From contig JABDRN010000026.1 of the NCBI GenBank assembly GCA_013041745.1, positions 68,652 through 132,651 of the forward strand: 64,000 nt of DNA. The letters run 5' to 3'. The DNA comes from Gammaproteobacteria bacterium (GTDB lineage Bacteria > Pseudomonadota > Gammaproteobacteria > SZUA-229). Within the stretch, counting starts at the first letter, position 1; each line of letters begins with the position of its first letter. Below are positions 58,291 through 64,000 of the stretch, in pieces. The translations under genes and the position numbers were made by a program. The notes below the pieces were generated by a model. That model was given only the letters and a program-made list of their open reading frames with translations. It was not told the origin of the DNA and searched no databases.

Positions 58291-60552
58291 ATGTTGAGTA
58301 AAGAACTTGAAGCATCGTTAAATAATGCATTTAATGAGGCAAGAGAAAAAAGGCATGAATATATAACAGTAGAGCATCTGCTGCTTTCTCTGTTAGATAA
58401 TAATAGTGCCAGTGTCGTATTACAGGCCTGTGGCACTGACCTTAATCTACTCAGTGTCGAACTCAAAGAATATCTGGACAACAACACGCCTGTATTTGGT
58501 GATGTTGTCGGTGGCGAAGTACAACCTACTCTAGGCTTTCAACGTGTGCTGCAGCGTGCTGTATTCCATGTTCAGTCCTCCGGCAAAAAAGAAGTGGTCG
58601 GCGCGAATGTGCTTGTTGCTATGTTTGGTGAGCAGGAGTCACAGGCTGTTTATCTATTGAATCAACAAAATGTTAACCGTCTGGATGTGGTGAACTATAT
58701 CTCTCATGGCATCACAAAAGTGCCAAATGATACTGAGAAACTCGAAGATCATTCTGATCAGAGTGCTGGGCAGGATGCTGAAGCCCAACCACTGGAAAAT
58801 TTCACTACCAATTTAAATCAGCGTGCCATGCAAGGCCTGATCGATCCATTGATCGGCCGTGAGCACGAAGTTGAGAGGACGGTACAGATTTTATGTCGTC
58901 GTCGAAAGAATAACCCCTTGCTTGTCGGTGAAGCTGGTGTCGGTAAAACGGCTTTGGCTGAAGGCCTTGCTAAACGCATCGTTGACAAAGAAGTACCGGA
59001 TGTATTGCTAGATAGCACTATCTTCTCACTTGATCTGGGCTCTCTGGTCGCAGGTACCAAGTACCGTGGTGATTTTGAGAAACGTCTAAAAGGCGTGCTA
59101 AAGCAGTTAAAGCAGCGCCCAGGAGCCGTTCTCTTTATCGACGAGATCCATACCATAATCGGGGCGGGTTCTGCCTCTGGCGGCGTCATGGATGCCTCTA
59201 ACCTGATCAAACCGATGCTGGCGAATGGGGAGCTCAAATGTATCGGCTCAACCACCTATGCAGAGTTTAGAAGCGTGTTTGAAAAAGACCATGCACTCGC
59301 TCGTCGCTTTCAGAAAATAGACATCGAAGAGCCTAATGTAGATGAAGCAGTGGAGATATTAAAAGGTCTGAAAACACGTTTTGAAGAACATCATGATGTC
59401 AAATATAGCAATAACGCCTTGCGTGCTGCGGTGGAGCTTTCTCAGCGTTATATCATGGACCGCTTTCTTCCAGACAAGGCCATAGACGTCATCGACGAGG
59501 CCGGTGCACAGAGGCAGTTACAGGCAAGCGCTGGCAAATCCAATAAAAATTCGATCAACGTGCATGATATAGAGAATATTATTGCCAAGATCGCGCGTAT
59601 CCCTGCGAAGACAGTTTCTACGTCGGATACTGACGCATTGAAGAACCTCGAACGTGATCTAAAGCTTGTGGTATTTGGACAGGATGATGCCATCGATACA
59701 CTGACCACTGCGATTCGCATGTCAAGGTCTGGCCTGGGTGAACCGGAAAAACCGATAGGATCTTTCCTCTTTGCCGGTCCTACCGGTGTCGGTAAGACCG
59801 AAGTCAGCAAACAGCTTGCCAGTATCATGGGAGTTGAGCTGTTACGCTTTGATATGTCGGAATATATGGAGCGTCATACCGTGTCGCGTCTCATCGGTGC
59901 GCCGCCAGGCTATGTCGGTTTTGATGATGGGGGTCTGTTGACAGAGGCCGTCAATAAACATCCGCACTGTGTCTTGCTGCTTGATGAGATCGAAAAAGCG
60001 CATCCGGAAGTATTTAATATCCTGTTGCAGATAATGGATCACGGTACATTGACAGACAGTAATGGACGCAAGACTGATTTCCGTAATGTCATCCTGGTCA
60101 TGACCAGTAATGCCGGTGCACAGTTGATGTCTCGCCGATCAATGGGATTCACCGAGCAGCAGAACGAACTCGATGGTATGGAAGAAATCAAGAAGATGTT
60201 TACGCCAGAGTTCAGAAATCGTCTGGATTCGATCGTCAACTTTGGACCCTTGGACGCACACACTCTGTCTAATGTGGTTGACAAGTTCCTGGTCGCCCTT
60301 GAGCTGCAACTCAATGAGAAAAAGGTTACTATCAATGTCGATAAAGCGGCTCGTGAGTTGCTGGCTGTAAGAGGTTATGATCCCAAGATGGGGGCAAGGC
60401 CGATGGCTCGCATCATACAGGAACTGCTGAAGAAGCCACTGGCGAACGATCTCCTGTTCGGAGATTTAAGTAAAGGCGGCCATGTAGATGTAACGGTGTC
60501 TGATGACAATGAACTGGCTATAAATATTGCAGCGGAGACAGTAAAAGCCTGA
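58291..60552 (+). CDS. clpA: ATP-dependent Clp protease ATP-binding subunit ClpA
   Basis: GEAGVGKTALAEGLA, GPTGVGKTEVSKQLA, paired AAA+ domains, N-domain MLSKELEASLNNAFNEARE. Confidence 0.95.
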   Translation: MLSKELEASLNNAFNEAREKRHEYITVEHLLLSLLDNNSASVVLQACGTDLNLLSVELKEYLDNNTPVFGDVVGGEVQPTLGFQRVLQRAVFHVQSSGKKEVVGANVLVAMFGEQESQAVYLLNQQNVNRLDVVNYISHGITKVPNDTEKLEDHSDQSAGQDAEAQPLENFTTNLNQRAMQGLIDPLIGREHEVERTVQILCRRRKNNPLLVGEAGVGKTALAEGLAKRIVDKEVPDVLLDSTIFSLDLGSLVAGTKYRGDFEKRLKGVLKQLKQRPGAVLFIDEIHTIIGAGSASGGVMDASNLIKPMLANGELKCIGSTTYAEFRSVFEKDHALARRFQKIDIEEPNVDEAVEILKGLKTRFEEHHDVKYSNNALRAAVELSQRYIMDRFLPDKAIDVIDEAGAQRQLQASAGKSNKNSINVHDIENIIAKIARIPAKTVSTSDTDALKNLERDLKLVVFGQDDAIDTLTTAIRMSRSGLGEPEKPIGSFLFAGPTGVGKTEVSKQLASIMGVELLRFDMSEYMERHTVSRLIGAPPGYVGFDDGGLLTEAVNKHPHCVLLLDEIEKAHPEVFNILLQIMDHGTLTDSNGRKTDFRNVILVMTSNAGAQLMSRRSMGFTEQQNELDGMEEIKKMFTPEFRNRLDSIVNFGPLDAHTLSNVVDKFLVALELQLNEKKVTINVDKAARELLAVRGYDPKMGARPMARIIQELLKKPLANDLLFGDLSKGGHVDVTVSDDNELAINIAAETVKA

Positions 60553-60606
60553 TTTGAAACGCTGTTTGCTATACAGACAGCCAAAAACATAGAAGCTATA
60601 AACTAG

Positions 60607-60640
60607 AAAGGCCGCTGATAAAAATTCAGCGGCCTTTTTT
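60607..60640. terminator. Bidirectional terminator between clpA and infA
   Basis: AAAGGCCGCTGA-TAAAAAT-TCAGCGGCCTTTTTT. Confidence 0.9.
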
Positions 60641-60648
60641 ATTGAAAT

Positions 60649-60867
60649 TTATTTGGCGCGGTAAACGATACGGCCTTTTTCAAGATCGTATGGGGTGAGT
60701 TCAACAGTTACTGCATCGCCAGTCATGATACGTATGTAATGCTTACGCATTTTTCCAGAGATGTGAGCTATTACTGTGTGTCCGTTTTCCAGTTCTACTC
60801 GGAACATGGTGTTAGGCAGGGTTTCTGTTACCGTGCCTTCCATCTGTATTGCTTCTTCTTTAGCCAT
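60649..60867 (-). CDS. infA: Translation initiation factor IF-1
   Basis: [72 protein letters not shown]. Confidence 0.97.
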   Translation of the reverse strand: MAKEEAIQMEGTVTETLPNTMFRVELENGHTVIAHISGKMRKHYIRIMTGDAVTVELTPYDLEKGRIVYRAK

Positions 60868-61016
60868 ATAAAATTTTCTTGTTAAGTAAAAATAAAGTAA
60901 GCAGAATGATTCTAGAAAAAATTAAACAGGGTGAACATCTGGCTGACTTTTAATAATGTTGCGCAATTATCGTTATTTCTAGCACAATCGCAAGCTATTT
61001 ATCGATTTTCTGCTGA

Positions 61017-61901
61017 TTATTGTTGTGAAGGCGCTGTTTTTTCAGGTGAACTGGCCATCGCCGGGTTGCCATTCTTTGGCAGCATGAAAATCGGGTCTAT
61101 AAGTGCCTGGTTGGCGTACACCGCAAAATGCAGATGTGGCCCGGTAACACGACCGGTCTGACCGACATTGCCGATGATATCTCCCTGCTTCACGGTATCA
61201 CCGGGTTTTACTGATATCTTGCTCAAATGTGCATATAAAGTAATTATGCCCTGGCCATGATCAAGATAGACCATATTACCGCTGAAAAAGAAATCACCAG
61301 TATCTACCACCGTGGCATCGGCTACCGCCATGACAGGCGTGCCCTCATCGGCAGCTATATCAAGCCCGCTATGCGGGCGTCTTTCCTGTTCATTGAAAAA
61401 ACGTCTTAGCCCGAAGATACTGCTTATCCGACCAGTAACCGGCCAGATAAAATCTACCTTTGGATCGGTTTCACTATAAAGTTTTCTCGCCTTTTTTTTA
61501 CGCAGACTCTCGGCAGCGATACGCTCACTGTCCTGTTTGTTCGGGTTCACCTTGCGTTTGTTTTTGATAGTCAGGTGCTGCTCATCATATTTTTTATACT
61601 CGACAGTAACGCTGGTATTAAGGCTAAGTCCATCGGCTCGGCGAATTGAAAACTCATAATTGCCGGGCTTTTTGGATAGCCCGATTCCTGCCATCGCCAC
61701 CCAGCTGTCCTTATAGGGAAATACGGCGATACGTTTATTGTCAAAATAAACCTTGGTTCCATGTTTGTAGTCGGGCAGTTGTAGCAATGCTATGCCGCCG
61801 GGTACCAGCGCCTGTTCTGGTAGGGCATGTAGGTAACTGCCGTAAAAAAAGATCACTGCGCTAAACAATATGCGTCTGAGAGAATGTAGGTACTTGATCA
61901 T
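61017..61901 (-). CDS. M23 family metallopeptidase
   Basis: RRPHSGLDIAADEGTPVMAVADATVV...LYAHLSKISVKPGDTVKQGDIIGNVGQTGRVTGPHLHFAVY; N-terminal signal. Confidence 0.9.
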   Translation of the reverse strand: MIKYLHSLRRILFSAVIFFYGSYLHALPEQALVPGGIALLQLPDYKHGTKVYFDNKRIAVFPYKDSWVAMAGIGLSKKPGNYEFSIRRADGLSLNTSVTVEYKKYDEQHLTIKNKRKVNPNKQDSERIAAESLRKKKARKLYSETDPKVDFIWPVTGRISSIFGLRRFFNEQERRPHSGLDIAADEGTPVMAVADATVVDTGDFFFSGNMVYLDHGQGIITLYAHLSKISVKPGDTVKQGDIIGNVGQTGRVTGPHLHFAVYANQALIDPIFMLPKNGNPAMASSPEKTAPSQQ

Positions 61902-62001
61902 CTGGGTATATCACCAAAAAAATAAAAACGTATTAGCAGGTTCTCAGTGTAAAATGCGCGCAGATGGAAATCAATGCTCATAAACCGTTAGCTGCTACAA
62001 A

Positions 62002-63168
62002 ATGACCAGGCCAAAACTATCCCGGCGTGCTGAACAGCTCAATCCATTTCATGTGATGGATATCCTTGCACAGGCAAAAGCATTGAGCAGGCAGGGCAGA
62101 ACTATATTTCATATGGAAGTAGGTGAACCTGATTTTGCCACGGCTGAGCCTATCATAAGCGCAGGTATTGAAGCGCTACAACAGTACAGCACTCACTACA
62201 CTCCAGCACTTGGTTTGCCAGAACTGCGTGAGGAGATCTCAGGGTATTATGAGAGGAAGTTTTCTCTGCAGCTTGATCCGCGGCGGGTAATAATAACGCC
62301 GGGTGCTTCAGGTGCATTGCAGCTGGCAATGTTATGCCTGCTGGATGCCGGTGAAAATGTGCTGCTGGCTGACCCAGGTTACCCCTGTAACCGGAATATC
62401 GCGCGAGTACTGGCTGCTGATGCGATCTCAGTACCGGTGAGTGCGGAAAACTACTATCAACTGGATGCCAGTTCAGCAGCACAGCACTGGAATGAGCTGA
62501 CACGTGCCGCCATGGTAGCGTCACCGTCTAATCCGACCGGCACCATACTACCGAGAGAGCAACTGGAGTCCTTGTGCCAGCTTGTCGAGAAGAAACAGGG
62601 CAGGGTCATCGTCGATGAGATATATCAGGGGCTGGTTTATGAGCAAGAGGAATACACGGCACTGCAAGTGTCTAACGAATGTTTTGTCATAAACAGTTTT
62701 TCCAAGTATTTCGGCATGACTGGCTGGCGACTTGGCTGGATGGTGGTGCCTGATTATTATGTGGATGCGATCGACCGAATCGCGCAGAATATCTTCCTGG
62801 CGCCGCCTACTGTTTCACAGGTTGCAGCACTGACCGCTCTACAGACTGAGACCCAGGTTATACTCGATGCCCGCAGGGATGAGTTCAGACAGCGCCGGGA
62901 TTTCCTATTGCCGGCATTAGAGCAGATGGGCTTCGAAGTAGCAGTCAAACCACAGGGGGCATTTTATATCTATGCTAATTGTCATCGCTTTACCGATGAT
63001 AGTTTTAGCTGGGTGAAGAGGTTACTTATCGAGCAGGGAGTGGCGGTAACACCGGGTATAGATTTTGGCAGTCATCTAGCGAATATACATTGTCGGTTTG
63101 CTTATACACAATCCCTTGAGATATTACAGCTCGCAGTTGATAAGATTGATGCTTTTGTACGTACCTGA
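62002..63168 (+). CDS. PLP-dependent class I/II aminotransferase
   Basis: HMEVGEPDFATAEPIISAGIEAL, ASPSNPTGTILP, INSFSKYFGMTGWRLGWMVVP. Confidence 0.92.
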   Translation: MTRPKLSRRAEQLNPFHVMDILAQAKALSRQGRTIFHMEVGEPDFATAEPIISAGIEALQQYSTHYTPALGLPELREEISGYYERKFSLQLDPRRVIITPGASGALQLAMLCLLDAGENVLLADPGYPCNRNIARVLAADAISVPVSAENYYQLDASSAAQHWNELTRAAMVASPSNPTGTILPREQLESLCQLVEKKQGRVIVDEIYQGLVYEQEEYTALQVSNECFVINSFSKYFGMTGWRLGWMVVPDYYVDAIDRIAQNIFLAPPTVSQVAALTALQTETQVILDARRDEFRQRRDFLLPALEQMGFEVAVKPQGAFYIYANCHRFTDDSFSWVKRLLIEQGVAVTPGIDFGSHLANIHCRFAYTQSLEILQLAVDKIDAFVRT

Positions 63169-63181
63169 TGGTAAAGCTTAG

Positions 63182-64000
63182 ATGACAATGACTGGAAATA
63201 TATTAAAGATGCAAAGCTCACTGGGTGGCGAGGATCAAGCGGTTCAGTATCAGCTGCCTATCGGCGACAACCTGCTGCCGATGAATGAGAATATCGGCAG
63301 GACGATAAGGCTGAAATACCAGGACGAGATTAATTGCATCGCCTGTGGTCGAAAAACCAGCAAGAGTTTTGGCCAGGGACATTGTTTTCCCTGTTTTCGT
63401 AGCCTTGCTTCCTGCGATATGTGCATTATGAAACCGGAGACCTGCCATTATGCAGAGGGTACATGCAGGCAGCCAGAGTGGGGTGATGAAAACTGTTTCA
63501 TACCGCATTATGTCTACCTGGCAAATTCTTCGGGCATCAAGGTTGGAATCACCCGCGGTACGCAGGTGCCCACTCGCTGGATAGATCAGGGGGCGGCCCA
63601 GGCTTTGCCAGTATTTAAAGTGGCTAATCGACGGCAGTCAGGCCTGCTGGAAGTGGTCTTAAAGCAGCATGTTTCAGATCGAACTGACTGGCGTAAGATG
63701 CTAAAAGCTGATGCCGAGCCGATGGATCTGAGATCGATCCGTGACAGATTGCTGGATGATTGTACGCTGCAGATTGCTGAGATAAAGAATGAACATGGCG
63801 AGGGTGACATAGAAGCTGTCGATGAGGCTGTCGTTGAGATAAAATTTCCGGTGTCCGAGTATCCGAAAAAGATAAAGTCATTGAACCTGGATAAACAGCC
63901 AGAGATCGACGGCCAATTGATGGGTATAAAAGGCCAGTACCTGATATTAGATACCGGGGTATTGAATATCCGTAAATTCTCAGGGTATAACATTCAAGTC
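63182..64000 (+). CDS. DUF2797-like cysteine-rich protein, 3' truncated by window edge
   Basis: Open frame of 273 codons to the last base (absent from the supplied ORF track): CIACGRKTSKSFGQGHCFPCFRSLASCDMC...HYVYLANSSGIKVGITRGTQVPTRWIDQGA. Confidence 0.8.
   Translation, partial: MTMTGNILKMQSSLGGEDQAVQYQLPIGDNLLPMNENIGRTIRLKYQDEINCIACGRKTSKSFGQGHCFPCFRSLASCDMCIMKPETCHYAEGTCRQPEWGDENCFIPHYVYLANSSGIKVGITRGTQVPTRWIDQGAAQALPVFKVANRRQSGLLEVVLKQHVSDRTDWRKMLKADAEPMDLRSIRDRLLDDCTLQIAEIKNEHGEGDIEAVDEAVVEIKFPVSEYPKKIKSLNLDKQPEIDGQLMGIKGQYLILDTGVLNIRKFSGYNIQV

Overview
This 64 kb window looks like ordinary chromosome from a gammaproteobacterium with chemolithotrophic traits (inference from a Hox-type NiFe hydrogenase and an SQR-like oxidoreductase). 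No prophage, integrase, transposase, CRISPR array or recognisable defence island was seen. Main blocks, left to right: relA 3' end; CDF transporter; GAF/HD-GYP protein; a sucrose synthesis and breakdown cluster (SPS, SPP, GH13 sucrose phosphorylase-like, fructokinase-like PfkB, GH13 amylosucrase-like); a hoxFUYH hydrogenase operon with a HoxW-like endopeptidase and a cytosolic HtrA-like protease; a thioredoxin-DsbD-like fusion coupled to a macrodomain gene; mlaA, lpxB, rnhB; a protein with ten tandem 14-residue repeats; dnaE; a heptanucleotide repeat fused to a truncated ClC gene; acr3/arsC/arsR; a PA2779/PA2778 pair; smr, surE, pcm, yqaA-like, nlpD, rpoS; hom; a 732-bp nested palindromic element; YccA; SQR-like; a sigma54 regulator; tRNA-Ser; trxC; an arsenosugar biosynthesis-type cluster; MupP/Gph-like, ubiG and SAH deaminase-like genes; an LpoB/COG3014/LPP20 lipoprotein trio; a GGDEF protein; clpS-clpA; infA; M23 peptidase; aminotransferase; and a DUF2797-like gene running off the 3' edge. 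The strongest second-look candidates are the nested cloverleaf-like palindromic element (38783-39514), the 14-residue repeat protein beside rnhB, the PA2779/PA2778 pair, the Hox-linked protease and the arsenosugar cluster. All family assignments were made by motif recognition from the translated sequence; no database search was run.
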